Origin: Deltaproteobacteria bacterium
GTDB lineage: Bacteria; Desulfobacterota; Desulfobacteria; Desulfobacterales; SpSt-501
Direction of reading: 5' to 3'
DNA: 64,000 bases
Assembly (NCBI GenBank): GCA_016219005.1
Contig: JACRCN010000041.1
Location: forward strand, 1-64,000
Shown here: positions 36,095 through 45,255 of the stretch, piece after piece
Position numbering within the stretch: the first letter of the stretch is position 1
Layout of the letters: each line of letters starts with the position of its first letter
The notes under the pieces: generated by a model
Told to the model about the DNA's origin: nothing
The model's database searches: none
The model's input: only the letters and a program-made list of their open reading frames with translations
Made by a program: the position numbers and the translations under genes

Positions 36095-36595
36095 ATGAAA
36101 GCTTTCTACGATTACCTCTGCAGAATCGAATCGTTCGTTGCCTGGTCGACTCTCTGGACGATGGTCGCCCTGATATTCGCGGCCGGCATTGCCCGGCTGT
36201 GCCTGTACCCCATCAACTGGGCCATCGATATGAGCACGTGCCTTTTCGCCTGGTCCTGCTTCTTGAGCGCCGACATCGCCTGGCGGCAAGACAAATTGAT
36301 GAACGTCGATATCCTGATCAAGAAATTTCCCGAGAGCGTCAGGCGATATCTGCGGCTCGTCAATTACACCATTCTCTTCGGATTCCTGGCCTACCTCGTG
36401 ATCTTCGGGATCTGGCTTTCCTACACCACCCGCGCCAGGACGTTCCAGGGCATCCCCGGCTTCAGTTACACATGGGTGACGCTCAGCGTGCCGGTGGCCG
36501 CTTTTCTCATGTTTATCAATACCATTATCAAGTTCAAGCGCGACTTCCAATCCGCCGAAGCGCGGGACCGCATGGACATCGACCATCGACCCTGA
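36095..36595 (+). CDS. dctQ: TRAP small permease DctQ (second system)
   Basis: 166 residues from the ATG at 36095; a longer frame begins inside the hairpin and is unlikely to be used. Four membrane segments, with STCLFAWSCFLSADIAWRQDKLMNVD in the conserved central region. Works with DctM. The ribosome site is weak (GGGAAAA), which would add to lower permease expression. Confidence 0.85.
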   Translation: MKAFYDYLCRIESFVAWSTLWTMVALIFAAGIARLCLYPINWAIDMSTCLFAWSCFLSADIAWRQDKLMNVDILIKKFPESVRRYLRLVNYTILFGFLAYLVIFGIWLSYTTRARTFQGIPGFSYTWVTLSVPVAAFLMFINTIIKFKRDFQSAEARDRMDIDHRP

Positions 36596-36658
36596 GGCGC
36601 GCGCACTCTCAGGCAGCGGCGGCCATGTTTCAGTCCGAACCGGGAGGTTTTAATTGAC

Positions 36659-37945
36659 ATGCTGTTAGTCGCCATCGTTTTTCTGATTCTGCTTCTCATC
36701 GGGATGCCCGTCGCCTTTGCGATCGGCATAGGGGGATTGGTGTTTTTCCTGCAGAACCCGAACCTGCCGTTCACCATACCTATTCAACTGTCGATTTCAC
36801 AGACGCAGAATTTTGCGTTGCTGGCAGTACCCATGTTCATACTTGCCGGCAACCTCATGAACGGCGCGGGCATCACGCGGAGGCTCCTGGATCTCTCCAA
36901 CGTGCTGGTCGGCCACATGCGGGGGAGCCTCGCCCAGGTGAACGTCATCCTTTCGACCCTGATGGGAGGCGTCTCGGGGTCCTGCATTGCGGACGCGGCC
37001 ATGGAAACCCGCATGCTGGGACCCGAGATGATCCGGCGGGGTTACTCGAAAGGGTACACGGTCGCCGTGAATGTCTGGACATCGCTGATCACACCCGTCA
37101 TCCCGCCCGGCATCGGATTCATTCTCTACGGCACGGTCGGGCAGGTGTCGATCGGGCGGCTCTTTGCGGGGGGTGTCATTCCGGGGCTCCTGTTGACGGC
37201 CGTATACATGGTGGCGGTGGCGATCGATGCCAGGGTAAAAGGGTTTGAGCCCGGCCGGAAGGGACGTCCCACCGCAGCGGTGGTGATCAAGACCGGCATT
37301 CACAGCTTTTGGGCGCTGTTGTTCCCGGTCGTGCTGCTCTTCGGGTTGCGCATGGGGATCTTTACCCCGTCCGAAATCGGCGCCTTTGCCGTTTTCTATG
37401 CATTTTTCGTCGGGTTATTCGCCCACAAGGATCTCACCGTGGGCGAATTGAAAAACGTTACGCGGACAACGACCGAGGATGTCGGAGCGGTGATGTTCAT
37501 TATCGCTCTTTCCGCGATATTCAGTTACGGCATCGTGTGGGAGAGAATCCCCGAGGTGATCGCCGAATTCCTGCTCGGCGTCAGCGGCAGCAATCCTTAT
37601 GTACTGCTGACAATCATCGTTGTGTTCCTCATCATCGCCGGCATGTTCGTGGACGGCGCCGTGCTGATCCTGATGCTGACCCCGATTTTCCTGCCGATCG
37701 CACTGAAGGCGGGTTTTGATCCCGTTCATTTCGGGCTCATATTCGTGTTGACCATCACCTTGGGCAACATGACTCCCCCGGTCGGGGCGGCCATGTATGC
37801 GGGATGCACGATCCTGGATTGCTCACTGCAGGAGTACGTGCGGGAATCCTTGTCGTTTTTCATCGGCACCGTCGTCACGATTCTAATATTGGTCATTTTT
37901 CCGGAGATCACGCTGTACCTTCCGAATCTCATGTTCGGGAAGTGA
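36659..37945 (+). CDS. dctM: TRAP large permease DctM (second system)
   Basis: 428 residues and about 12 membrane segments. DctM hallmarks are PMFILAGNLMNGAGITRRLLD, GGVSGSCIADAAMETRMLG in the substrate path, PGIGFILYGTVG and the C-terminal NMTPPVGAAMYAGCTI. GGGAGG precedes the ATG by 11 bases. An SDR gene follows 26 bases downstream, suggesting that the imported compound is first oxidised or reduced. Confidence 0.92.
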   Translation: MLLVAIVFLILLLIGMPVAFAIGIGGLVFFLQNPNLPFTIPIQLSISQTQNFALLAVPMFILAGNLMNGAGITRRLLDLSNVLVGHMRGSLAQVNVILSTLMGGVSGSCIADAAMETRMLGPEMIRRGYSKGYTVAVNVWTSLITPVIPPGIGFILYGTVGQVSIGRLFAGGVIPGLLLTAVYMVAVAIDARVKGFEPGRKGRPTAAVVIKTGIHSFWALLFPVVLLFGLRMGIFTPSEIGAFAVFYAFFVGLFAHKDLTVGELKNVTRTTTEDVGAVMFIIALSAIFSYGIVWERIPEVIAEFLLGVSGSNPYVLLTIIVVFLIIAGMFVDGAVLILMLTPIFLPIALKAGFDPVHFGLIFVLTITLGNMTPPVGAAMYAGCTILDCSLQEYVRESLSFFIGTVVTILILVIFPEITLYLPNLMFGK

Positions 37946-37971
37946 AGGACGGCACTTCAGGAGAAAAACCC

Positions 37972-38724
37972 ATGACATTTGAAGGTCGCGTGGCGCTTGT
38001 CACCGGAGCCGCAAGGGGAATCGGCAGGGCGGTCGCCGCCGCCTTGGCCGGGCAAAAAGCCGGCGTCGTTCTCAACGATATCGGCCCGGAAGACAAGCTG
38101 CAGGCGGTTGCGCTGGAGCTTTCGGCCGCGACGGGCGCCAATGTCATCGCGATCGTAGCGGATGTGAAGCGCTACGACGAGGTGCAGGCGATGGTCCGGC
38201 AGGTGGACCGGACCTTCAACCGCCTGGACATCCTGGTCAACAACGCCGGGATCATTCGCCGTGGCAGCATCGAGACGGTCACCGAACAAGACTGGGATGA
38301 CGTCATGGCCGTCAACCTGAAAGGAACGTTCAATTGCTGCAAGGCCGCGACGGGCATCATGATCCGGCAGAAACACGGGAAGATCGTCAATGTGTCGTCC
38401 GTTGCCGGCAAAATCGGCGACATCACCTCCGCGCCGGGCTACGGCCCGTCGAAGGCCGGCATGGACGCCCTGACCAAGACCCTGGCGCGGCAGCTGGCAC
38501 ATTACGGGATCAACGTGAACGCGGTGGCGCCGCATGCCATCGAGACGGAAATGAGCGCCGAATGGCCGCCCGAAAAGCGCAAGGCCATTATCGAAGCCAT
38601 CCCCCTGAAGCGGTTGGGCCGGCCGGAGGACGTCGCCGAAGCCGTCCTGTTCCTGGCATCCGACAAGGCGGCCTTCATCACAGGCGAGATTCTGGACGTC
38701 AACGGCGGTTTCATCATGGACTGA
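37972..38724 (+). CDS. SDR-family oxidoreductase (3-oxoacyl-ACP-reductase-like)
   Basis: 250 residues from the ATG at 37972 (CAGGAG). Cofactor loop TGAARGIGRA, NNAG, catalytic Ser and the YGPSK Tyr-Lys pair, and the C-terminal TGEILDVNGGF are all present. Sequence alone cannot separate fatty-acid reductase from sugar-acid or hydroxyacid dehydrogenase. The position at the end of a TRAP operon favours a catabolic dehydrogenase for the imported acid. Ends ahead of a strong inverted repeat. Confidence 0.85.
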   Translation: MTFEGRVALVTGAARGIGRAVAAALAGQKAGVVLNDIGPEDKLQAVALELSAATGANVIAIVADVKRYDEVQAMVRQVDRTFNRLDILVNNAGIIRRGSIETVTEQDWDDVMAVNLKGTFNCCKAATGIMIRQKHGKIVNVSSVAGKIGDITSAPGYGPSKAGMDALTKTLARQLAHYGINVNAVAPHAIETEMSAEWPPEKRKAIIEAIPLKRLGRPEDVAEAVLFLASDKAAFITGEILDVNGGFIMD

Positions 38725-38808
38725 GTTCCATCTGCTCTATGTCAACAGATAACACCGAAAACGGAGTGGCCCGATAATTGCGGATTATGAATGCGGCTTC
38801 CATATGTT

Positions 38809-38846
38809 GAAGAGCAAACTCTCCAGGAGAGGACAGTTTGCTCTTC
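38809..38846. terminator. bidirectional terminator-like inverted repeat between convergent genes
   Basis: GAAGAGCAAACT (38809-38820) and AGTTTGCTCTTC (38835-38846) form a perfect 12-bp stem. It separates the plus-strand SDR gene from the convergent MatC-like gene, so it can end both transcripts. U-runs are short in both directions. Confidence 0.65.
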
Positions 38847-38858
38847 TTGCATCCGGGT

Positions 38859-40121
38859 TCAGGGAAGTCCAAGGACCGTGAAGGCCAGCCAGCAGACCAC
38901 CGCGCCCACGACGGACATCGACAATCCCCAGATAAGCATGTTGCGAAAGAGTTTCGTCTTGTCTTCTTTGGGCGGGCAATTCGCGATGAAGACCGCGCCA
39001 GTGGTGGACAGGGGGCTCAGGTCCACTACAAAGCCGCAGACGATGATGGATGAAAGCAGGGCCATCAAGTCCGTGCCGCCCACCTGCTGCAAAAGCGGTT
39101 TGGCCATGGGAAGAAATGCCGGCAGAATCACTCCCGTTGTGCTCGCATAAGCCGACACCAGGCCGGACCAGAAACCGGCCACCAGGGTGACGGTGTAGGC
39201 CGTCGACATCTTTGCGATCAAGGCTGCAAAAAGGTCCATCCCACCTACCGTGCTCATCAATTGAACCAGGACCGTCACGCCCGTCACCATGAGGATGGTT
39301 CCCCATGGCATGGCCTTGATGGCTTTGCCTTCGTCAACACACCTGAACAACGAAAGCAGTGCCCCGATCATGAAGCCTCCCATGCCGATATCCAGCTTGA
39401 AGAAGACGGCACCGATGATCAGGACGAAAACGCCGATGATCGTGAAAATCTGGGCCCGGTTGAAGGGTTCCACCTGGAGGCTTCGCAGCGATTCCCGCTG
39501 GCCGGTATCCTTGGTGCGCAGGAGTTTGATCCCGCCAAAGAGGAAATAAGCAAGAATGGAGACAGCCACATGGGTAATGAGCATGTTCATCCAGAGGACC
39601 ATGCCCACATCCGTCAAGCCGATCTTTCCGAGCATCGAGGCCGTGATGATCCCCGGAGGCGCAAGGGGCGACATGGCACCGGCCTGGGCCCCGTTGCCGA
39701 CCACGAGGGCCATCAGGAGGGGTGAGATACCGACCTCGCCCGCAAGCAGCATGGCCGGAGGAGCGAGCAGAGCTGAAATCGTGATCTGGCCCGGTCCCAT
39801 GGCGGAGAGGCCGAAGGCGAGGAAGAAGAGGACAACGGGCAGCATGGCCACATTTCCGCGAACGGCCTTGATGGCGTACTTGGTCACTTTTTCCAGCGTT
39901 CCATTCGTTTGCGCAATGGCGAAAAGGTAAGTGGTTCCAGCCAGCAGGATGAACAGGCTGGTGGGATACCCCTTTATGATGTCCGGAATCTTCACCCCGC
40001 CGATATAATTGCCCACGATCAGCGCTAATCCTATGGCTAGAGTCCCAATGTTCAGAGAGGTCGTCACACTGACGATGATGGCGATCAACAGAGCGATCAA
40101 CGACATTAAGGGAAGATCCAT
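38859..40121 (-). CDS. MatC-like dicarboxylate carrier (ion transporter superfamily)
   Basis: 420 residues from the ATG at 40121 behind AAGGAGG. About 12 hydrophobic segments; the N-terminal half (LNIGTLAIGLALIVGNYIGG, FILLAGTTYLFAIAQTNGT) resembles the MatC_N dicarboxylate carrier family. The two re-entrant-loop-like motifs GAMSPLAPPGIITASML and DLSPLSTTGAVFIA resemble SLC13/ArsB-type carriers. Probably imports a dicarboxylate. Last gene of an operon with an aminotransferase and an aconitase-family subunit, which hints at a hydroxy- or amino-dicarboxylate. Confidence 0.8.
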   Translation of the reverse strand: MDLPLMSLIALLIAIIVSVTTSLNIGTLAIGLALIVGNYIGGVKIPDIIKGYPTSLFILLAGTTYLFAIAQTNGTLEKVTKYAIKAVRGNVAMLPVVLFFLAFGLSAMGPGQITISALLAPPAMLLAGEVGISPLLMALVVGNGAQAGAMSPLAPPGIITASMLGKIGLTDVGMVLWMNMLITHVAVSILAYFLFGGIKLLRTKDTGQRESLRSLQVEPFNRAQIFTIIGVFVLIIGAVFFKLDIGMGGFMIGALLSLFRCVDEGKAIKAMPWGTILMVTGVTVLVQLMSTVGGMDLFAALIAKMSTAYTVTLVAGFWSGLVSAYASTTGVILPAFLPMAKPLLQQVGGTDLMALLSSIIVCGFVVDLSPLSTTGAVFIANCPPKEDKTKLFRNMLIWGLSMSVVGAVVCWLAFTVLGLP

Positions 40122-40190
40122 TGGTTTATTCCTCCTTTCTTTTCGGCGTTCCATGCATGATGGTTTTCTCCTAGATCGGCATTCAAAGTG

Positions 40191-41375
40191 TCAATCGGCA
40201 ACCAAGGCACCCGCGGCCGCTGCCAACCCGGCCGTATAAGGGGAGGCCAGATAAATCTCGGCCTCTGGGGCGCCCATGCGGCCCGGCACGTTGCGGACGC
40301 TCGTTGCGACGGCCCGGTCGCCCGCAGCAAGTATCCCCTGATGGAGCCCCGGGCAAGGCCCGCAGCCCGGAGGGTTGAGCACGGCCCCCGCCTGCCGGAG
40401 AGCACGGGTCAATCCATTGTTCTCCATGGCCGCTGCCACCCCTGCGGAGGCCGGGGTCACAAGAAGGACGGTATCCAGGTGGACCTTACGGCCCCGCATG
40501 GCCTGAACAAGGGCTTTGATGTCATCCAGACGGCCCCCGGTGCAGCCCCCGACGATCACCTGCGTCACCGGCAGACCGGCCACTTCCTTCAGAGGGCGGA
40601 TGTGGGTTGGGTCGGGAGGACAGGCAACAACCGGTACGATCTCCCCGGCCGCGACTGCAATATCCATGGTTTCGTCCCGGCCCGCTCGCTCTTTGGGAAT
40701 GATCAGGCCCGTGACAGCCCCGGTTTCCCCTATCCTGTTGCAAACCGCCATCTTCCCATCCAACGAAAGACCCCAGATTCCCTCACCTGAGATCAACACA
40801 GCCTTGCCCTGCGCACGGCCACGGCCTAATAAACCGGTCAAAAACAGGGCCAGATCGTGGGGGTCTGTCCCAGGTGGTAAACATCCATGGATCTCCACGC
40901 GCAACACCTCGGGAACCACGATCTCCAAAGTCCCGGTGGCCAGGGCCGGGACCATCTCTTCGGGTTTGAGAGAAAAAGCAATTGCGCCGAAGGCGCCCGA
41001 GGTGGAGACATGGCCGTCCGCTCCGGCCATGATCATTCCCGGCCAGGGTGTTTCCTGCTCCGCAACAATCTGGTGAAGAACTCCTTCCCCGTGCCGGTAC
41101 AGTTTGATTCCCTCTTGAGCTGAGAAGTCCTGAAGCTGCTGGTGCAAAGCACGGGCGCCCGCCGTGGGAGCGGGAAACTGGTGGTCCAGAGTAATGACAA
41201 CTTTTTGTCCGTTGAAGACTTTTCGCCGACCTGCTTTTTCCCAGGCCTGAATCAGCTTGCCGCCTGTTCCGTCGTGCGCGAGAAGCAGGTCAACTTTAAG
41301 GTCGATTTTCATCCCTGCGCTGACGTGAGGCAGTCCTGCCGCAGCGGCTATCGACTGATAGAAAAAATTCATCAT
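40191..41375 (-). CDS. aconitase-family large subunit without an adjacent small subunit
   Basis: 394 residues. The Fe-S ligands are kept in VGGCTGGR and PGCGPCPG, and the C-terminal VRNVPGRMGAPEAEIYLASP is typical of LeuC/DmdA proteins. The usual DSHTxT loop is altered to GADGHVSTSGAFGA. No swivel-domain signature (GCGSSRE type) occurs in this protein or in neighbouring genes; the only small subunit in the window is at 20422. It may borrow that subunit, use one elsewhere, or do something different. Fifteen bases separate it from the aminotransferase gene. Confidence 0.82.
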   Translation of the reverse strand: MMNFFYQSIAAAAGLPHVSAGMKIDLKVDLLLAHDGTGGKLIQAWEKAGRRKVFNGQKVVITLDHQFPAPTAGARALHQQLQDFSAQEGIKLYRHGEGVLHQIVAEQETPWPGMIMAGADGHVSTSGAFGAIAFSLKPEEMVPALATGTLEIVVPEVLRVEIHGCLPPGTDPHDLALFLTGLLGRGRAQGKAVLISGEGIWGLSLDGKMAVCNRIGETGAVTGLIIPKERAGRDETMDIAVAAGEIVPVVACPPDPTHIRPLKEVAGLPVTQVIVGGCTGGRLDDIKALVQAMRGRKVHLDTVLLVTPASAGVAAAMENNGLTRALRQAGAVLNPPGCGPCPGLHQGILAAGDRAVATSVRNVPGRMGAPEAEIYLASPYTAGLAAAAGALVAD

Positions 41376-41390
41376 TTTCCTCCTAACGGC

Positions 41391-42557
41391 TCAGCGGCTT
41401 GAAAGGAAGTCCAGAGCCACCGTCACCCCGCCCTTTGAATAAGGGATGCCTGCAAGCGAGAGACCCATCTCTACCCCGCACAGAGTTCCGGCAAGCATTA
41501 AATCATTGAAGTCTCCCAGATGTCCGATGCGAAAGACCTTGCCTTTCAGTTTCCCCAAGCCCGTTCCAAGGGACATGTCAAACCTCTCCAGAACGACTTT
41601 TCGGAGCGCATCCGCATCATGGCCCTCCGGTATCACCACGGTGGTAAGCGCGGGGCTGTATTCGTCCAGGTTTAAACAGAGAATTTCAAGTCCCCACGCC
41701 CGGACCGCACGCCGGGTAGCCTCGGCATGACGGAGGTGCCGGGCGAAAACACGGTCGAGCCCCTCATCGAGGAGCATTCGCAGCGCTTCACGCAGGCCGT
41801 AGAGCAGGTTGGTCGCCGGCGTGTAAGGAAAAAAACCCATTTTGTTATCGCGAATCATCGCCTCCCAATCCCAGTAGGATCTGGGCAGCCTTGCCGATTT
41901 AGAGGCCTCCAAGGCCTTACTGCTGACCGCATTTAAGCCTAAACCCGGCGGCAACATCAGACCTTTCTGGGAACAGCAAACAGTCACATCGACGCCCCAC
42001 TCATCATGCCGATAGTCGATGGAGGCAAGGGAAGAGATCGTATCCACTATCAAGAGCGCCGGATGATTGGCACGGTCGATCGCCTTCCGGACTTCCTGCA
42101 CCCGGCTGGTGGCTCCCGTCGATGTCTCGTTATGGACGACCGTCACCGCCTTGATCTTGCGGTCTCGGTCTGCGGCCAGCTTCTTTTCAACGACCGTCGG
42201 ATCAACCCCATGCCGCCAGTCGCCGGGAACGAAATCGACCTCAAGTCCGAGTTTCAAGGCCACATTGCGCCACAGCGCGGCAAAATACCCGGTTTCAAAC
42301 ATGAGCACCTTGTCTCCGGGAGACAGGGTGTTGACCAGGGATGCTTCCCAGGCACCAGTGCCGGAAGAAGGATAGATGACCACTGTGCCGGTTGTCTTGA
42401 AAATCTTTTGAAGTCCATGGAAAACTTCAAGGGCAAGCTGGGAAAAATCAGGCCCCCGGTGGTCGATAGTGGCTTGACTGATGGCCCGCAGAACCCGGTC
42501 AGGCACATTGGTCGGCCCCGGGATCTGAAGAAAATGACGTCCGCTCTTGTAGCCCAT
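41391..42557 (-). CDS. class V aminotransferase (serine/aspartate-glyoxylate type)
   Basis: 388 residues behind GGAGG. The start FLQIPGPTNVPDRVL, the SSGTGAWEA cofactor loop, VVHNETSTG, VDTISSLASID and the PLP lysine in CCSQKGLMLPPG match serine-glyoxylate and related aspartate-glyoxylate aminotransferases. It would transfer an amino group to glyoxylate or pyruvate. First gene of the operon with the aconitase-like subunit and MatC-like carrier. The combination suggests use of a C4 hydroxy- or amino-acid, but no pathway can be fixed. Confidence 0.88.
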   Translation of the reverse strand: MGYKSGRHFLQIPGPTNVPDRVLRAISQATIDHRGPDFSQLALEVFHGLQKIFKTTGTVVIYPSSGTGAWEASLVNTLSPGDKVLMFETGYFAALWRNVALKLGLEVDFVPGDWRHGVDPTVVEKKLAADRDRKIKAVTVVHNETSTGATSRVQEVRKAIDRANHPALLIVDTISSLASIDYRHDEWGVDVTVCCSQKGLMLPPGLGLNAVSSKALEASKSARLPRSYWDWEAMIRDNKMGFFPYTPATNLLYGLREALRMLLDEGLDRVFARHLRHAEATRRAVRAWGLEILCLNLDEYSPALTTVVIPEGHDADALRKVVLERFDMSLGTGLGKLKGKVFRIGHLGDFNDLMLAGTLCGVEMGLSLAGIPYSKGGVTVALDFLSSR

Positions 42558-42920
42558 TCGGCACCTCCAAGACGAATTAATATGAGAGACCCATTAACGA
42601 TGAAATGATAGCATGAGTGCCATATTGATTACGGCAGGCAACCGCATTCAAATGGAGGGAGACAGATCAATTTCTATGACAAAATCAAGGAGAAGAAATC
42701 TTAGAGCCAATTTACGGCTTTTGCAAGACCGTTCGAACCGAATGCCCTATCGAAGATAAGTGCGCGCAAACAGGTCAGGCTGGGGTATTGCGCAGGCAGA
42801 ATTGGAACGGAAAAATAGTTTGAATCGTCAGGCAATGCTGGCACACGTTTAACCCGAATGGGCATCCGACAAACGAATTCGAATCTCAAGTTCGGGAAGT
42901 GAAAAGCTGCGTTTCAGGAT
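42558..42920. other. 363-base intergenic stretch, no gene
   Basis: Upstream of the aminotransferase gene and downstream of the long ABC/AOR operon. It should carry the promoter of the former and the end of the latter. I see no convincing hairpin with a T-run, no sigma-54 element and no open frame worth calling. Confidence 0.5.
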
Positions 42921-43703
42921 TTACTTGGCCGACCAGCCGCCATCCAGAAAAATGGTCTGTCCGGTGATATACCCGGAGGCCGACGATGATAGGAAGACAG
43001 TCAGGCCATCAAGATCTTCGACGATGCCGTTGCGGCCGATGATGGTCTGACGCGCCAGGGCGTCGATGACCTTGTTGTCTTTGAAAAGCGGCGTGGTCAG
43101 GCCAGTCTTGAAGAACCCCGGGGCGATGGCGTTGCAGGTGATCCCGCTCGCGTTGCCCGACCATGCCTCGGCCATGGAGCGGGTCAATTGGATCAGCCCT
43201 CCTTTTGAGGTGCCGTAGGGAAGTCCGTTGGGAAATGCCCGCACCGACTGCAGAGAGGCGATGTTGATGATCCGGCCCCAGCGCTTCTTCTGCATGTTGG
43301 GGATCAGCAATTTGGCCAGAAAAAAGGGCGTGCCCAGGTTGAGCTCCAGCGTTTGCCGCCAAACCTCTTCGGTGACTTCCTGCCATGGCTTGCGGGGATT
43401 GACGCCGGCGGCGTTGACCAGGATGTCGGGGGGACCGAAAAAAGCGCGGGATGCAGTGACAAGGTCAGGCAGAGCATTGAGCCGGCTCAAATCGCCGACT
43501 GCATAGGCCGCCTGGCCACCGATAGCACACACCTCGGCGACGGCCGCCTTCAATGCATCTTCGCCCCGCGCCACATGGACAACGGAGGCGCCGCCCCGGG
43601 CCAGTGCCAGGGCCATGGCTCGTCCGATGCCGGAGCTGGCGCCGGTGACCATGGCGACTTTGCCCTTGAGGCTGAACAAGTCATCAAGGAAGCTCATTCC
43701 CAT
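42921..43703 (-). CDS. SDR-family oxidoreductase (gluconate-5-dehydrogenase-like)
   Basis: 260 residues; a second ATG two codons in has a GGGA site and is equally possible. TGASSGIGRAM cofactor loop, NAAG, catalytic YGTSKGG and C-terminal TGQTIFLDGGWSAK are intact. Only three bases separate it from the ABC ATPase upstream on the same strand, so it is the distal gene of the long operon. If that operon degrades a sulfonated triol or acid, this enzyme could oxidise a secondary alcohol; that is speculation. Confidence 0.85.
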   Translation of the reverse strand: MGMSFLDDLFSLKGKVAMVTGASSGIGRAMALALARGGASVVHVARGEDALKAAVAEVCAIGGQAAYAVGDLSRLNALPDLVTASRAFFGPPDILVNAAGVNPRKPWQEVTEEVWRQTLELNLGTPFFLAKLLIPNMQKKRWGRIINIASLQSVRAFPNGLPYGTSKGGLIQLTRSMAEAWSGNASGITCNAIAPGFFKTGLTTPLFKDNKVIDALARQTIIGRNGIVEDLDGLTVFLSSSASGYITGQTIFLDGGWSAK

Positions 43704-43706
43704 CGG

Positions 43707-44474
43707 CTACCACCACCGGATGGACTCGGTCACGTGTTCCCTGATCTTGACGAACTCCGGATCGTCGAACTTGCGCGGCCGCGGAAGATCGACGATGATT
43801 TCTTCCTTGATCTTGGCCGGTTTGTTCGACAGCACCAGGATGCGCTGGCCGAGGTACACGGCCTCCTCGATGTTGTGGGTGACGAACAGGACGGTACTCT
43901 TCAATTCGTTCCAGATCCGGATCAGCTCGTCCTCGAGGTAGTAGCGCAGCTTGATGTCCAGCTGACCGTATGGTTCGTCCATCAGCAGCAGGTCCGGGTT
44001 CAATGCGAAATTGCGCGCAATCACAACCCGCTGCTCCATGCTGGAGGACAGCTCCTGAGGAAAATTCCTTCGGAAGGGCTTCAGCCCCACCAATTCGAGC
44101 ATCGTTTCAACCCGGCGCTCGATTTCGTCGGCGGGAAGCCTCTTGATTCTTAGCCCGAAGCGGATGTTGTCTTCCACGCTCAGCCACGGGATGCTGGAGA
44201 CTTCCTGGAAGACGAAGGCGATGTTGTGGCGCCGGGGGTCCGATGGGGTCCCGTCGACCAGGATGTCACCCCGGGTGGCCGGGATGAAGCGCGCCAGGGT
44301 GTTGAGAAAGGTGGTCTTGCCGCACCCGGTGGGACCGACGATGCACAGCATCTCGCCATCATAAATCTCGAAATTGATGTCGTCCAGGACGAGCAGCTCG
44401 TCATAGCACTTGGTGAGATCGGTCACGCCGACCTTGACCTTTTTCCCGCGGGCATACTCTTCTTTGGTGGTCAT
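43707..44474 (-). CDS. NitT/TauT-type ABC transporter ATPase with altered signature motif
   Basis: 255 residues from the ATG at 44474 (GGAGG upstream); the longer open frame upstream is not coding. Walker A GPTGCGKT at 47-54, Walker B LLMDEP around 162-168 and the switch His200 (VTHNIEEA) are normal. The ABC signature, however, reads LSSSM (142-146) instead of LSGGQ/M. In a heterodimer with the ATPase encoded next to it, this loop would face a partner lacking the switch His, giving one degenerate ATP site. Family members import taurine, sulfonates, nitrate or aromatic acids. Confidence 0.88.
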   Translation of the reverse strand: MTTKEEYARGKKVKVGVTDLTKCYDELLVLDDINFEIYDGEMLCIVGPTGCGKTTFLNTLARFIPATRGDILVDGTPSDPRRHNIAFVFQEVSSIPWLSVEDNIRFGLRIKRLPADEIERRVETMLELVGLKPFRRNFPQELSSSMEQRVVIARNFALNPDLLLMDEPYGQLDIKLRYYLEDELIRIWNELKSTVLFVTHNIEEAVYLGQRILVLSNKPAKIKEEIIVDLPRPRKFDDPEFVKIREHVTESIRWW

Positions 44475-44490
44475 TTCCGCAGCAAGCCTC

Positions 44491-45255
44491 CTAGAGCGAA
44501 AGTTCGGTGTCGTTGGATATCTTCCTGCGCATCTCCAGGAATCTGGGGTCCGTGTACTCCCGCGGTTTAGGGATGTCGATCGGGTATTGCGATTTGACGT
44601 GGCCTGGCATGCAGGACATGACGACGACGCGGTCGCCCAGGTAGATGGCCTCCTCGACGTTGTTGGTGACGAAGACCACGGTGCGCTTGTCCTTCTCCCA
44701 GATCGACAGGGTTTCCTTCTCCATGGCGTAGCGGGTCTGCGCATCGAGTGCGCCGAAAGGCTCGTCCATCAGCAGCACATCGGGGCCGTTCGCCCAGGCG
44801 CGGGCAAGCCCCACGCGCTGCTTCATGCCGCCCGAGAGTTGGTGCGGATAGGACTTCTCGAACCCCTGCAGGCCGACGAGGTCGATGTACTTCTGGGCGG
44901 TCTCGTTGCGTTTGGGCTTATCCACGCCCTTGATGTAAAGGCCGAAAGACACGTTATCCATAACCGTCTTCCAAGGGAACAGGGCATACTGCTGGAAGAC
45001 GACCCCCCGGTCAGGGCCGGGCCCCGTCACCTCCCTGCCGTCCATCAAGACTTTCCCCTCGTCGGGCATGATGATGCCGGCCATGCAGTTGAGAAGCGTC
45101 GTCTTGCCGCACTGGCCGGGCCCCAGCACCACCACGAACTCGTTTTTCTGAACCTGCAGCGAGACGTCGTCCAAAACATTGATGGTGTATTGCTCGGTGA
45201 GGAACATCTTGGAGATGTTGCGGCACTCGATTTTTATGTCAGGTCTCTGCGCCAT
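44491..45255 (-). CDS. NitT/TauT-type ABC transporter ATPase lacking the switch histidine
   Basis: 254 residues from the ATG at 45255; the start overlaps the upstream permease gene by 22 bases. Walker A GPGQCGKT (45-52), signature LSGGM (140-144) and Walker B LLMDEP (161-166) are canonical. The H-loop histidine is replaced by Asn198 (VTNNVEEA). It probably pairs with the ATPase at 43707-44474, which has the His but a changed signature. The result would be one consensus and one degenerate composite site. Operon partner of two permeases and a binding protein. Confidence 0.89.
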   Translation of the reverse strand: MAQRPDIKIECRNISKMFLTEQYTINVLDDVSLQVQKNEFVVVLGPGQCGKTTLLNCMAGIIMPDEGKVLMDGREVTGPGPDRGVVFQQYALFPWKTVMDNVSFGLYIKGVDKPKRNETAQKYIDLVGLQGFEKSYPHQLSGGMKQRVGLARAWANGPDVLLMDEPFGALDAQTRYAMEKETLSIWEKDKRTVVFVTNNVEEAIYLGDRVVVMSCMPGHVKSQYPIDIPKPREYTDPRFLEMRRKISNDTELSL

